A DNA stretch of 64,000 nucleotides from Streptomyces sp. CB03234 (lineage in GTDB: Bacteria; Actinomycetota; Actinomycetes; Streptomycetales; Streptomycetaceae): NCBI RefSeq assembly GCF_001905885.1, contig NZ_LIYH01000005.1, positions 848,610 to 912,609 of the forward strand, written 5' to 3'. The position numbers were made by a program, and so were the translations under genes. Positions within the stretch are counted from its first letter, which is position 1; each line of letters opens with the position of its first letter. The notes beneath the pieces are model-generated. The model did no database searches. It saw only the letters and a list, made by a program, of their open reading frames with translations, and was not told the origin of the DNA. Shown here piece by piece: positions 54,107 through 63,406 of the stretch.

Positions 54107-54934
54107 GTGGCTGAAACGTCGGAATCAGTGGTGCGCATCCCGGATGCGAAGGTCGCCCTGTCGACGGCCTCGGTCTATCCGGAGTCGACGGCGACCGCCT
54201 TCGAGATCGCCGCACGCCTCGGCTACGACGGCGTCGAGGTCATGGTGTGGACCGACCCCGTGAGCCAGGACATCGAGGCGCTGCGCCGCCTGTCCGACTA
54301 CCACCAGGTGCCCGTCCTCGCGGTCCACGCGCCGTGCCTGCTGATCACCCAGCGGGTCTGGTCGACCGACCCGTGGGTGAAGCTGCAGCGCGCCCAGGCG
54401 GCGGCGGAGAAGCTCGGCGCGTCGACGGTCGTCGTGCACCCGCCGTTCCGCTGGCAGCGCCAGTACGCCCGGGACTTCACCGACGGCATCTGGCGGATGG
54501 CGAACGAGACGGACGTACGCTTCGCCGTCGAGAACATGTACCCGTGGCGCTACCGGGACCGGGAGATGCTCGCGTACGCGCCGGAGTGGGACGTCAGCAA
54601 GGACGACTACCGCCACTACACGATCGACCTCTCGCACACCGCGACCGCCCGCGTCGACGCCCTGGACATGGCGGGCCGCATGGGCGACCGCCTCGGCCAC
54701 GTCCACCTCGCCGACGGGCGCGGCTCCGCGAAGGACGAGCACCTGGTCCCGGGACGCGGCACGCAGCCGTGCGCCGAATTGCTGGAGCACCTGGCGCGGT
54801 CCGGCTTCGACGGCCACGTCGTGATCGAGGTCAACACGCGGCGCGCGATGTCCGCGGCCGAACGCGAGGCCGACCTGGCGGAGGCCCTGGCCTTCACCCG
54901 CCTCCACCTCGCGTCCTCGGCCCGCATCCGATGA
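54107..54934 (+). CDS. Sugar phosphate isomerase/epimerase (xylose isomerase-like TIM barrel)
   Basis: 275 residues. TIM-barrel with VALSTASVYPESTATAFEIAARLGYDGVEVM, VLAVHAPC, VVVHPPFRW, FAVENMYPW, YTIDLSHTATA and HVHLADGRGSAKDEHLVPGRG, carrying the usual metal-binding Glu/Asp/His set of the AP-endonuclease-2/xylose-isomerase superfamily. The substrate is unknown. The GTG at 54107 gives MAETSES... ; the family start agrees. The stop overlaps a small Pro-rich ORF by ATGA. Confidence 0.9.
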   Translation: MAETSESVVRIPDAKVALSTASVYPESTATAFEIAARLGYDGVEVMVWTDPVSQDIEALRRLSDYHQVPVLAVHAPCLLITQRVWSTDPWVKLQRAQAAAEKLGASTVVVHPPFRWQRQYARDFTDGIWRMANETDVRFAVENMYPWRYRDREMLAYAPEWDVSKDDYRHYTIDLSHTATARVDALDMAGRMGDRLGHVHLADGRGSAKDEHLVPGRGTQPCAELLEHLARSGFDGHVVIEVNTRRAMSAAEREADLAEALAFTRLHLASSARIR

Positions 54935-55113
54935 CCCCACCCCCCGCCCCACCACCCCGCCGCCCCGGCGAGCCGCCTGTGCCCCCGCCCGCCGGGGCTC
55001 CGACGGGGCCTTGCGGCCGGGCGCCTGTGTGCCCATCCCGCCGGGCGCCGGTACGGCCCCTCGCCGGTACGCCGGAGGACCCGCCCGGCCGGGCTCCGGT
55101 GAGCGTCACGTGA
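54931..55113 (+). CDS. Small proline-rich ORF (60 aa) bridging two genes
   Basis: Starts with an ATGA overlap on the isomerase stop and ends with a GTGA overlap on the tetR start, the signature of translational coupling. The product is almost half Pro/Arg/Gly (MTPPPAPPPRRPGEPP...) with no recognised domain. It may be a real coupling peptide or chance in GC-rich DNA. Confidence 0.3.
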   Translation: MTPPPAPPPRRPGEPPVPPPAGAPTGPCGRAPVCPSRRAPVRPLAGTPEDPPGRAPVSVT

Positions 55114-55718
55114 GCGGCGTGCGCAGAGGGCGGGGCCGGCCGGCCAGGGGTGAGGGTGCCGAGGGGCCGGGGGCGCGGGAGCGCATCCTGGAGGCGGCCC
55201 GCGCCGAGTTCGCCGAGCGCGGTTACGACAAGACCTCCGTACGCGGCATCGCCAAGGCGGCGGGCGTGGACCCGGCTCTCGTCCACCACTACTTCGGTAC
55301 GAAGGACGAGGTCTTCGCCGCCGCCATCGAGGTCTCCTTCGAGCCCGCGCTGATCCTCCCGGCGATCATCGGCGAGTCCACCGAGGGCGTCGGCGAGCGG
55401 CTCGCCCGCTACTTCATCGGCGTCTGGGAGAACCCGGCCACCCGCGCCCCCCTCCTCGCCATCATCCGTTCCGCGCTCACCCACGAGGCCGCGGCGAAGG
55501 TGCTGCGCGGCTTCGTGCTGCGGCGGGTGCTGGAGCGGGTGGCCGACGACCTCGACGTACCGAACCCGAAGTTCCGGGCGGAGCTGGCCGCCTCGCAATT
55601 GATCGGCATCGCGATCCTGCGGTACGTCGTGCGGGTGGAGCCGCTGGCGTCCGCCCACCCCGACGAGATCGTCGCCATGGTCGCCCCGACGCTCCAGCGG
55701 TACCTGACCGAAGCCTGA
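55110..55718 (+). CDS. TetR-family transcriptional regulator
   Basis: 202 residues. After a basic N-terminus (RRGRGRPARG) the HTH is ILEAARAEFAERGYDKTSVRGIAKAAGVDPALVHHYFGTKDEVF. The ligand-binding half contains VHPALL-type helices with FEPALILPAIIGESTEGVGERLARYF. The GTG at 55110 is chosen from the GTGA overlap; a GTG at 55119 is possible. Targets unknown. The ilvD gene follows after 114 nt with its own ribosome-binding site. Confidence 0.9.
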   Translation: MSGVRRGRGRPARGEGAEGPGARERILEAARAEFAERGYDKTSVRGIAKAAGVDPALVHHYFGTKDEVFAAAIEVSFEPALILPAIIGESTEGVGERLARYFIGVWENPATRAPLLAIIRSALTHEAAAKVLRGFVLRRVLERVADDLDVPNPKFRAELAASQLIGIAILRYVVRVEPLASAHPDEIVAMVAPTLQRYLTEA

Positions 55719-55832
55719 CCGGAGCCTGACCGAAGGCTGATCTCCTCGTCCCGCGATCCGGACGCCCTGTCCAGATCTTGGAGCTGGGGCGTACGCTCGA
55801 AGAGTCACATCTGTCTGAAGGAGCGAGCGACG

Positions 55833-57686
55833 ATGCCCGAGCTGAGGTCCCGCACTGTCACCCACGGCCGCAATATGGCGGGCGCCCGCGCCCTTATGCG
55901 GGCCTCCGGTGTACCGGGCGCGGACATCGGCCGCAAGCCGATCATCGCCGTGGCCAACTCCTTCACGGAGTTCGTGCCGGGCCACACCCACCTCCAGCCG
56001 GTCGGCCGGATCGTCTCCGAGGCGATCAGCCAGGCCGGCGGCATCCCGCGCGAGTTCAACACGATCGCCGTCGACGACGGCATCGCCATGGGCCACGGCG
56101 GCATGCTGTACAGCCTCCCCTCCCGCGACCTGATCGCGGACAGCGTCGAGTACATGGTCGAGGCGCACTGCGCCGACGCCCTGATCTGCATCTCCAACTG
56201 CGACAAGATCACGCCCGGCATGCTGATGGCCGCCCTGCGCCTCAACATCCCGACGGTCTTCGTCTCCGGCGGCCCGATGGAGGCCGGCAAGGCCACCCTC
56301 GTCGACGGCACGGTCCGTACGCTCGACCTGGTCGACGCGATGTCGGACGCCGTCAACGACAAGATCTCCGACGAGGACATGCTCCGCATCGAGGAGAACG
56401 CCTGCCCGACGTGCGGCTCCTGTTCCGGCATGTTCACCGCCAACTCGATGAACTGCCTGACCGAGGCGATCGGCCTGTCCCTGCCCGGCAACGGCTCGAC
56501 CCTCGCCACCCACACGGCCCGCCGCGCCCTGTACGAGAACGCCGCCCGTACGGTCGTCGAGCTGACCGACCGCTACTACGCCCAGGGCGACGAGTCCGCC
56601 CTGCCGCGCAACATCGCCACCATGGCGGCCTTCGAGAACGCCATGGCCCTCGACATCGCCATGGGCGGCTCCACCAACACGATCCTGCACCTGCTGGCCG
56701 CCGCCCAGGAGGCGGGCGTCCCCTTCGGGCTGGAGGAGATCGACGCCGTCTCGCGCCGCGTGCCGTGCCTGGCCAAGGTCGCGCCGAACGTCGCGAAGAA
56801 CCGCACGTACTACATGGAGGACGTGCACCGCGCCGGCGGCATCCCCGCCCTGCTCGGCGAGCTGCACCGCGCCGGACTGCTCAACGAGGACGTGCACTCC
56901 GTCCACAGCCCGTCGCTCGCCGACTGGCTCAAGACGTGGGACGTGCGCGGCGGCTCGCCGTCGGCCGAGGCCGTCGAGCTGTGGCACGCCGCCCCGGGCT
57001 GCGTCCGCTCCGCCGAGGCGTTCTCGCAGTCCGAGCGCTGGGACTCGCTGGACACCGACGCCGCCGAGGGCTGCATCCGCTCCGCCGAGCACGCGTACTC
57101 CAAGGACGGCGGCCTCGCGGTCCTGAAGGGCAACCTGGCCGTCGACGGCTGCGTCGTGAAGACGGCCGGTGTCGACGAGTCGATCTGGACCTTCGAGGGC
57201 CCGGCGGTCGTCTGCGAGTCGCAGGAGCAGGCCGTCGAGAAGATCCTGCTCAAGGAGGTCAAGGAGGGCGACGTCGTCGTCATCCGCTACGAGGGCCCCA
57301 AGGGCGGCCCCGGCATGCAGGAGATGCTCTACCCGACCTCGTACCTGAAGGGCCGGGGCCTGGGCAAGGCCTGCGCGCTGATCACCGACGGCCGCTTCTC
57401 CGGCGGTACGTCGGGCCTGTCGATCGGCCACGCGTCGCCGGAGGCGGCCAGCGGCGGCACGATCGCGCTGGTCGAGGACGGCGACCGGATCCGTATCGAC
57501 ATCCCGAACCGCTCCATCGAGCTGCTCGTCGACGACGCCACGCTGGCGGCCCGCCGGGAGGCGCTCGGCGGCGTGTACGCGCCGAAGAACCGCGACCGCA
57601 AGGTGTCGGCGGCGCTGCGGGCGTACGCGGCGATGGCCACGAGCGCCGACAAGGGCGCGGTCCGGGACGTCAGCAAGCTCGGCTGA
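55833..57686 (+). CDS. ilvD: Dihydroxy-acid dehydratase
   Basis: 617 residues. Third step of valine/isoleucine (and pantoate) synthesis. Cluster cysteines in CISNCDKITPGM and CPTCGSCSGMFTANSMNC, substrate loop GGPMEAGKATLVDG, and C-terminal GPKGGPGMQEMLYPTSYLKG and TDGRFSGGTSGLSIGHASPEA. It is the [4Fe-4S] E. coli-type enzyme. The ATG at 55833 has AAGGAG upstream. Its stop directly abuts the stop of the convergent kinase gene. Confidence 0.97.
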   Translation: MPELRSRTVTHGRNMAGARALMRASGVPGADIGRKPIIAVANSFTEFVPGHTHLQPVGRIVSEAISQAGGIPREFNTIAVDDGIAMGHGGMLYSLPSRDLIADSVEYMVEAHCADALICISNCDKITPGMLMAALRLNIPTVFVSGGPMEAGKATLVDGTVRTLDLVDAMSDAVNDKISDEDMLRIEENACPTCGSCSGMFTANSMNCLTEAIGLSLPGNGSTLATHTARRALYENAARTVVELTDRYYAQGDESALPRNIATMAAFENAMALDIAMGGSTNTILHLLAAAQEAGVPFGLEEIDAVSRRVPCLAKVAPNVAKNRTYYMEDVHRAGGIPALLGELHRAGLLNEDVHSVHSPSLADWLKTWDVRGGSPSAEAVELWHAAPGCVRSAEAFSQSERWDSLDTDAAEGCIRSAEHAYSKDGGLAVLKGNLAVDGCVVKTAGVDESIWTFEGPAVVCESQEQAVEKILLKEVKEGDVVVIRYEGPKGGPGMQEMLYPTSYLKGRGLGKACALITDGRFSGGTSGLSIGHASPEAASGGTIALVEDGDRIRIDIPNRSIELLVDDATLAARREALGGVYAPKNRDRKVSAALRAYAAMATSADKGAVRDVSKLG

Positions 57687-59816
57687 TCACCACGCCGCCG
57701 GGTCGTCCGCCTTCACCGCGAAGACGGACCCGTCGGGCGCCGTCGCGAACACCGTGCCGTTCGCGACGGCGGGCGCGGGCAGCAGCGGCGCGAACGTGTA
57801 GCGCCCGCCGTCCATGCGCGGCTTGGTCATCCCCAGCAGTACGCCGCGCTCGGCGTCCACGGCCAGCAGCCGCCCGTCGGCCGCCGCCAGGTGGACGTGC
57901 CCGCCCGCCACGACCGGGCGGGACGCCCGCGTCACCCCGGTCTCCAGGCGCCAGCGCTGCTCGCCTCCACCGGCGGTGTCCACGGCGAGCAGCGAACCGC
58001 CCGATCCGATGACGTACACCGTCTCCCCCGCCATCACGGCCTGCGCCTGGTCCACGGGGACGGTGAGCGACACGCGCCGGGCCGTCCGGTCGGCGGTGTC
58101 CAGCGTGACGACCGCGTCGGTGTAGAGGTCCGCGTCGGTCGACAGGAGCAGCAGCGCGTCCTTCGACGCCTGTACGGGGCTGAGGGCGCCGCTCGTCCGC
58201 TTGGTCCACCGCACCCGCCCGCCGTCCGCCGGGTCGACCGCGCTCACGAGCGTGGACGTCGCGTCGGGCGAGGCGGCCGCCGCGTACGCGACACCGTCCC
58301 CGCTCACCCATTGCGCGCCGGGCGCCGCGAGCCGCCGCTGGGTCCAGCGCTCGTCGCCGGTCGCGCCGTCCAGGGCGCGCACGGTGCCGTCCGCCGCCAC
58401 GAGCAGCACGGTGTCGCCCGTGTGCAGGACGTTCGTGTACGCGGAGACGTCCGTGCTCCACCGGGTGTCGCCGGTGTCCGGGGCGAGCGCTTCGAGGCGG
58501 GCGCGGCCGGGGGTGACCACATGGACCAGCCCGCCGGAGAGCACGGGTGCGGCGTCGCCCGCCTCCGCTCCCGCCACAGTCCAGGTGGTGGCCCCATCGG
58601 CAGGGCTGAGGCGGGCCGCCTTGACGCCGGGGGCGGTGCAGTAGAGGGCGGCGTCCGCGGCGGTGCACAGGGGCGTCAGGTTCTCGCCGCCGCCGGTGCC
58701 CAGCGTGGTGGCCCAGGGGCGGAACTGCGGGGCGGGGGCGCTCCGGGCTGCGGTCGTGGACGGCTCGTCCGCCAGGCCGCCCCGCACCGCGACGACCCCG
58801 GCCGCGATCACGGCGGCGAGGACGGCGAGCCCCGCGGCCCAGCGCAGCCGGCGCCCACGGCGCGCCACCGCGCCCGAAGCCGCGCGCGAACCCGTGCCCG
58901 GTCCCGCGTCGGCCCCCTCCTCCCCCTCCGGCTCCGCCCCGTTCCTCCGCTGACCCGGTATGAACCCCGGAGCCGCGAGCCCGCCCTCCGGCTCACCGGC
59001 CCGCAACTCACCCATCAGCTCGTCCGCCGTGGGCCGCTGGGCCGGGTCCTTCGCCAGGCAGCGCTTCAGCAGCGGGACCAGGTCCTCCGGCACACCGGCC
59101 AAGTCGGGCTCGTTGTGGACGACCTGGTAGGCCACGATGTACGGGGAGTTCGAGTCGAACGGGCCGCGCCCGGTCGCCGCGTGGACCAGGACGGCGCCCA
59201 TCGCGAACACATCGGCGGCCGGCCCCACATCGCGCGGCCGCTGGAACTGCTCGGGCGCCATGAACGGCGGCGTCCCGATCAGCTTCCCCGTCTCCGTCCG
59301 CAGATCGCTGTCCGCGGGCCGTGAGATCCCGAAGTCGATGACCTTCGGTCCGTCGGCGGCCAGCAGGACGTTGCTGGGCTTCAGGTCGCGGTGCACCACA
59401 CCGGCCCGGTGGATGTCGCGCAGCGCCTCGGCGAGCCCGGCCCCGACCCTCCGCAGTTCCACGGAGCCCAGGCGGCCGTTCCGCTTCACCCGCTCCGACA
59501 GGGTCGGCCCGTCGATGAACAAGGTGGCCATCCAGGGCCGCTCGGCGTCCGGATCCGCGTCCACGACGGGCGCGGTGAACGCGCCACTGACCCGCCGGGC
59601 GGCCATGACCTCCTGCCGGAAACGCGCCCTGAACTCGGCGTCCGCCGCATGCTCCGCGTGGACCACCTTCACCGCGAGCCGCAGCCCCGAGCCGGATCTG
59701 GCCAGGTGGACGACACCCATGCCGCCCGAGCCCAGGCACTCCTCCAGCCGGTACCGTCCCGCGTACTGCGGGTGCTCCGCTTCCGGAACCGGTCCGGTAC
59801 TGCGCAACGGCGGCAT
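57687..59816 (-). CDS. Ser/Thr protein kinase with extracytoplasmic PQQ-type beta-propeller
   Basis: 709 residues. Hanks-type kinase domain: LGSGGMGVVHLAR (P-loop), Lys50 (AVKVVHAE), VVHRDLKPSNVLLA (catalytic loop), KVIDFGISR (DFG), then a Pro/Arg-rich juxtamembrane segment, one membrane helix (AGLAVLAAVIAAGVVAV, about 330-350) and a repeated beta-propeller outside with several GD...W and DTADRT-like blades. Probably senses an extracellular ligand. The ATG at 59816 has GGGGGTGG upstream; a GTG at 59822 is possible. Confidence 0.92.
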   Translation of the reverse strand: MPPLRSTGPVPEAEHPQYAGRYRLEECLGSGGMGVVHLARSGSGLRLAVKVVHAEHAADAEFRARFRQEVMAARRVSGAFTAPVVDADPDAERPWMATLFIDGPTLSERVKRNGRLGSVELRRVGAGLAEALRDIHRAGVVHRDLKPSNVLLAADGPKVIDFGISRPADSDLRTETGKLIGTPPFMAPEQFQRPRDVGPAADVFAMGAVLVHAATGRGPFDSNSPYIVAYQVVHNEPDLAGVPEDLVPLLKRCLAKDPAQRPTADELMGELRAGEPEGGLAAPGFIPGQRRNGAEPEGEEGADAGPGTGSRAASGAVARRGRRLRWAAGLAVLAAVIAAGVVAVRGGLADEPSTTAARSAPAPQFRPWATTLGTGGGENLTPLCTAADAALYCTAPGVKAARLSPADGATTWTVAGAEAGDAAPVLSGGLVHVVTPGRARLEALAPDTGDTRWSTDVSAYTNVLHTGDTVLLVAADGTVRALDGATGDERWTQRRLAAPGAQWVSGDGVAYAAAASPDATSTLVSAVDPADGGRVRWTKRTSGALSPVQASKDALLLLSTDADLYTDAVVTLDTADRTARRVSLTVPVDQAQAVMAGETVYVIGSGGSLLAVDTAGGGEQRWRLETGVTRASRPVVAGGHVHLAAADGRLLAVDAERGVLLGMTKPRMDGGRYTFAPLLPAPAVANGTVFATAPDGSVFAVKADDPAAW

Positions 59817-59966
59817 CGCCACCCCCGTGTGTGTTCGTCCGCGCGCGTCCCGCATCCAGCGCGACGCACGGAGCCTAGTCGATGATGCGTGCGATGCCTT
59901 CAGGGCTTGCTAGCCTGCGCGCGGCGCGCGTGCACGGGGCACGCGCCCGGAACGGGGGAGGGCCAC

Positions 59967-60290
59967 ATGGCCATGGAAGAAGCGACGGAAGAAGCGACGG
60001 CGGAAGCAACGGCGGGAGCCGTCGAGACCGCGGCGTACACCGTGAAGCGCTACCCGGTGGCGCCCGGCTACCGGATCAACGTACGCAGCGGCCCGGGCAC
60101 CCAGTACAGCGTGGTGAAGGTCCTGGCCGAGGGCGTCCGCGTCCCGATCAACTGCCAGAAGCCGGGAACGACCGTCACCGGCCCGTACGGCACGTCCAAC
60201 CTGTGGGACAACATCGCCAACGGCCAGTTCGTGTCCGACGCCTACGTGAACACGGGCACCGACGGCTACGTCGCCGTGCGCTGCTCCTGA
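59967..60290 (+). CDS. Small SH3-like protein
   Basis: 107 residues. An N-terminal Glu/Ala/Thr-rich stretch, then a bacterial SH3 domain (YRINVRSGPGTQYSVVKVLAEGVRVPINCQ) and a Cys-containing C-terminus. There is no clear signal peptide, which is unusual for a domain that mostly binds cell-wall peptides outside the cell. GGGGAGG lies seven bases before the ATG at 59967; an ATG at 59973 is also possible. Confidence 0.8.
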   Translation: MAMEEATEEATAEATAGAVETAAYTVKRYPVAPGYRINVRSGPGTQYSVVKVLAEGVRVPINCQKPGTTVTGPYGTSNLWDNIANGQFVSDAYVNTGTDGYVAVRCS

Positions 60291-60311
60291 CCGCTCCACG
60301 GCCCGCCCGGG

Positions 60312-60317
60312 GATAAT
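60312..60317 (+). promoter_or_regulatory. -10-like GATAAT, leaderless start
   Basis: GATAAT is followed by seven bases and the GTG at 60325; no ribosome-binding site. Confidence 0.4.
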
Positions 60318-60324
60318 CGACCCC

Positions 60325-60846
60325 GTGAGCGACCACACCAGCAACACCCACACCACCACCAGCAGCACACCCGCCGGGCCGCAGCCCGAACCCATCCGCT
60401 TCTTCGGCACGACCTGGGTCGGCCACGACGGCGGATACGGGCTGCGGCGCGCCGGTGTCGCCGTCGGCTCGCTCGCCTCCGCCGTGGCCGGGGCGTTCGT
60501 CCTCCGCTTCGCCTACGAGGGCCTGGCCGTCGCCGATGTCGGCAGCTTCGTCAACGGCCTGGTCGTCGTGATGTTCGCCGTGTGCACCGCCATCGCCTTC
60601 AGCAGGACGTGGCAGGGCTTCACCCGCCGCCCGGCCGACCCGGCCCGTGAGGACGCACTGCGCAGCCTGAAGGCGATCGGCTTCCTCGGCTCCCTCCTCG
60701 CGTACTTCCTCCGCTCCCTGACCGAAGCGCCCGGCGAGAAACTGCTGCGCGCCGAGTACGAGACGGCCCTCGCCCAGTACGAGAAGCGCTGCTCCACCCG
60801 CACGGGCAACCCGGCCGCCCGCAAGAGGAACCGCAAGCGCCCCTAG
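60325..60846 (+). CDS. Hypothetical membrane protein
   Basis: 173 residues with a Ser/Thr-rich N-terminus and three hydrophobic segments (about 43-62, 74-94 and 115-130), then a charged C-terminus ending in a run of basic residues (RKRNRKRP). No family recognised. The GTG start is leaderless-like. It precedes the ABC exporter genes by 68 nt, but is not obviously part of that operon. Confidence 0.75.
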   Translation: MSDHTSNTHTTTSSTPAGPQPEPIRFFGTTWVGHDGGYGLRRAGVAVGSLASAVAGAFVLRFAYEGLAVADVGSFVNGLVVVMFAVCTAIAFSRTWQGFTRRPADPAREDALRSLKAIGFLGSLLAYFLRSLTEAPGEKLLRAEYETALAQYEKRCSTRTGNPAARKRNRKRP

Positions 60847-60905
60847 GCCCCGGCGGGCATGCCCTGACGCAGCGCACCTTGACGCCCTCCTCTCCCGCGC
60901 CCAGT

Positions 60906-60923
60906 ATTCATCACATGGTGAAT
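60906..60923. promoter_or_regulatory. Palindrome spanning the ABC exporter start codon
   Basis: ATTCA and TGAAT form a 5-bp dyad around 8 nt, with an inner TCAC-ATG-GTGA that includes the start codon at 60915. It could be a repressor operator. Confidence 0.45.
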
Positions 60924-61682
60924 TTCTCAGGCCGTGCTGTCGAAGCCCGCGGCCTCACCGTCGTCCGCGGCACACGCACCGTCCTGCGCGGCCTCGACTT
61001 CGCCGTACCGCGCGGGCAGATCACCGGCCTCCTCGGCCCCTCCGGCTGCGGCAAATCGACCCTGATGCGTGCCGTCGTCGGCACCCAGGCCAAGGTCACC
61101 GGCACCCTCACCGTCCTCGGCCACCCCGCCGGCGGCGCCACCCTCCGCGCCCGCGTCGGCTACGTCACCCAGGCCCCCTCCGTCTACGACGACCTCACCG
61201 TCCGCCAGAACCTCGACTACTTCGCCGCCGTCCTCCTCCCCGGCCGCCACCACCGCGACGCCCGCGCCGAAGCCGTCACCCGAGCCATCACCGACGTCGA
61301 CCTCACCTCCCACGCCGACGCGCTCGCCGGAAACCTCTCCGGCGGCCAGCGCAGCCGCGTCTCCCTCGCCGTCGCCCTCCTCGGCACCCCCGAACTGCTC
61401 CTCCTCGACGAACCGACCGTGGGCCTCGACCCCGTCCTCCGCCGCGACCTGTGGAACCTCTTCCACCGCATCGCCGACGACCGGGGCGCCACCATCCTCG
61501 TCTCGTCACACGTCATGGACGAGGCCGAACGCTGCCACCGCCTCCTCCTCATGCGTGACGGCGAGATCCTCGCCGACGACACCCCCGAAGCCCTGTGCCG
61601 CCGCAACGACACCGCCACCGTCGAAGACGCCTTCCTCCACCTCGTCGACGCCGCCGACGCCCTCCAGGAGGCCCAGCGATGA
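60915..61682 (+). CDS. ABC-2 type exporter ATP-binding protein
   Basis: 255 residues. Walker A GPSGCGKS, signature LSGGQRSR, Walker B LLLLDEPTVGLD and the switch His (VSSHVMDEAERC). The domain order and the following six-helix permease make it an ABC-2 drug or lipid exporter. The ATG at 60915 (MVNFSGRA) is preferred over one at 60879, as it falls within a palindrome and precedes the core. The stop overlaps the permease ATG. Confidence 0.92.
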   Translation: MVNFSGRAVEARGLTVVRGTRTVLRGLDFAVPRGQITGLLGPSGCGKSTLMRAVVGTQAKVTGTLTVLGHPAGGATLRARVGYVTQAPSVYDDLTVRQNLDYFAAVLLPGRHHRDARAEAVTRAITDVDLTSHADALAGNLSGGQRSRVSLAVALLGTPELLLLDEPTVGLDPVLRRDLWNLFHRIADDRGATILVSSHVMDEAERCHRLLLMRDGEILADDTPEALCRRNDTATVEDAFLHLVDAADALQEAQR

Positions 61683-62416
61683 ACGTCTCCCGCACCCTCG
61701 CCACCGCCGCCCGCGTCCTCCGCCAACTGCGTCACGACCCCCGCACCATCGCCCTGGTGCTCCTGGTCCCGGTGCTGATGATCAGCCTCCTCCGGTACGT
61801 GTTCGACGGCAGCCCCGGCACCTTCGACTCCATCGGCGCCTCACTGCTCGGCATCTTCCCCTTGATCACCATGTTCCTGGTGGCCTCGATCGCCACCCTC
61901 CGCGAACGCACCTCCGGCACCCTGGAGCGTCTCCTCGCCATGCCCCTCGGCAAGGCCGACCTCATCGCCGGCTACGCCCTCGCCTTCGGCTTGCTCGCCA
62001 TCGTCCAGTCCGCCCTCGCCACCGCGGCGGCACTCTGGGTGCTCGGCCTCGACGTCACCGGTTCCCCCTGGCTGCTCCTCCTGGTAGCCCTCCTCGACGC
62101 GCTGCTCGGCACCGCCCTCGGCCTCTTCGTCTCGGCCTTCGCCGCCTCCGAATTCCAGGCCGTCCAGTTCATGCCGGCCGTGATCTTCCCCCAGCTCCTC
62201 CTCTGCGGCCTTTTCACCCCGCGCGACACGATGGAGCCGGCCCTCGAAGCCCTCTCCAATGTGCTGCCCATGTCCTACGCCGTCGACGGAATGAACCAAG
62301 TGGTCCGGCACACCGACATGACCGCCGACTTCCTCCGCGACGCCCTCGTCGTCGCCTCCTGCGCCCTCCTCGTCCTCACCGTCGGCGCGGCCACCCTCCG
62401 CCGCCGCACCGCCTGA
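61679..62416 (+). CDS. ABC-2 type exporter permease
   Basis: 245 residues with about six membrane helices (TIALVLLVPVLMISLLRYVF, SLLGIFPLITMFLVASIATL, and others) and the ABC-2 motif TLRERTSGTLERLLAMPLGK. It pairs with the preceding ATPase, whose stop overlaps its ATG. Substrate unknown. Typical length for NodJ/DrrB-like permeases. Confidence 0.9.
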   Translation: MNVSRTLATAARVLRQLRHDPRTIALVLLVPVLMISLLRYVFDGSPGTFDSIGASLLGIFPLITMFLVASIATLRERTSGTLERLLAMPLGKADLIAGYALAFGLLAIVQSALATAAALWVLGLDVTGSPWLLLLVALLDALLGTALGLFVSAFAASEFQAVQFMPAVIFPQLLLCGLFTPRDTMEPALEALSNVLPMSYAVDGMNQVVRHTDMTADFLRDALVVASCALLVLTVGAATLRRRTA

Positions 62417-62520
62417 CCTCCGCCGTCATCCCGTACCGCCCTTCGGACACGCGCGCCCCACCCCCGCCCCCGGTGCGAGGATGGCGATACGTACCCCCAC
62501 CGGCGAGGTGAACTTCAGCC

Positions 62521-63330
62521 ATGACCCAGACCGTCGCAGTCCTCGGTACCGGCAAGATCGGTGAAGCCCTGCTCAGCGGCATGATCCGAGCCGGCTGGCC
62601 CACCGCACACATCGTGGCCACCGCCCGCCGCAGCGACCGCGCCGAGGAGCTCCGCGCCCGGTACGGCATCGAGACCGTCACCAACGCCGAGGCCGCCAAG
62701 CGCGCCGACACGCTCATCGTGGCCGTCAAGCCGCAGGACATGGGCAAGCTCCTCGACGAACTCGCCCCCCACGTCGCCTCCGACCGTCTCGTCATCAGCG
62801 CCGCGGCCGGCATCACGACCGCTTTCATCGAAGAACGCCTCACCCCCGACACCCCCGTCGTCCGCGTCATGCCCAACACGCCCGTCCTGGTCGACGAAGG
62901 CATGTCCGTCATCTCGGCCGGCAGCCACGCCACCGGCGACCACCTGGCCCACACCGAAGAGATCTTCGGCAGCGTCGGCAAGACCCTCCGCGTCCCCGAA
63001 TCGCAGCAGGACGCCGCCACCGCTCTCTCCGGCTCCGGACCGGCGTACTTCTACTTCCTCGTCGAAGCCATGACCGACGCCGGCATCCTCCTGGGCCTGC
63101 CCCGCGCCCAGGCCCACGACCTGATCGTCCAGGCCGCCATCGGCGCCGCGGTGATGCTCCGCGACAGCGGCGAACACCCGGTCAAGCTCCGCGAGGCCGT
63201 GACGTCCCCGGCCGGCACCACCATCAGCGCCATCCGGGAGCTCGAGAAGCACGGCGTACGCGCCGCCCTGATCGCCGCCCTCGAAGCCGCCCGCGACCGC
63301 AGCCGCGAACTCGCCACCGGCAACGGCTGA
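62521..63330 (+). CDS. proC: Pyrroline-5-carboxylate reductase
   Basis: 269 residues. Final step of proline synthesis. NADPH fold QTVAVLGTGKIGEALLSGMI and the family signature SGSGPAYFYFLVEAMTDAG, then SPAGTTISAIRELEKHGVRAALI. ATG at 62521 with GAGGTGAA upstream. Its position immediately before an rRNA operon matches other streptomycetes. A terminator follows at 63363. Confidence 0.96.
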   Translation: MTQTVAVLGTGKIGEALLSGMIRAGWPTAHIVATARRSDRAEELRARYGIETVTNAEAAKRADTLIVAVKPQDMGKLLDELAPHVASDRLVISAAAGITTAFIEERLTPDTPVVRVMPNTPVLVDEGMSVISAGSHATGDHLAHTEEIFGSVGKTLRVPESQQDAATALSGSGPAYFYFLVEAMTDAGILLGLPRAQAHDLIVQAAIGAAVMLRDSGEHPVKLREAVTSPAGTTISAIRELEKHGVRAALIAALEAARDRSRELATGNG

Positions 63331-63362
63331 CCAGCCGCCCCGCTCCTGGAGGGCGAAACACG

Positions 63363-63387
63363 AACGGCCGCCCAGGCGGCGGCCGTT
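63363..63387 (+). terminator. Terminator after proC
   Basis: A 10-bp perfect stem (AACGGCCGCC and GGCGGCCGTT) with a 5-nt loop, 33 nt after the proC stop and just before the rRNA promoter. Confidence 0.8.
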
Positions 63388-63406
63388 GAAGCATGCACAG
63401 CCGAAG

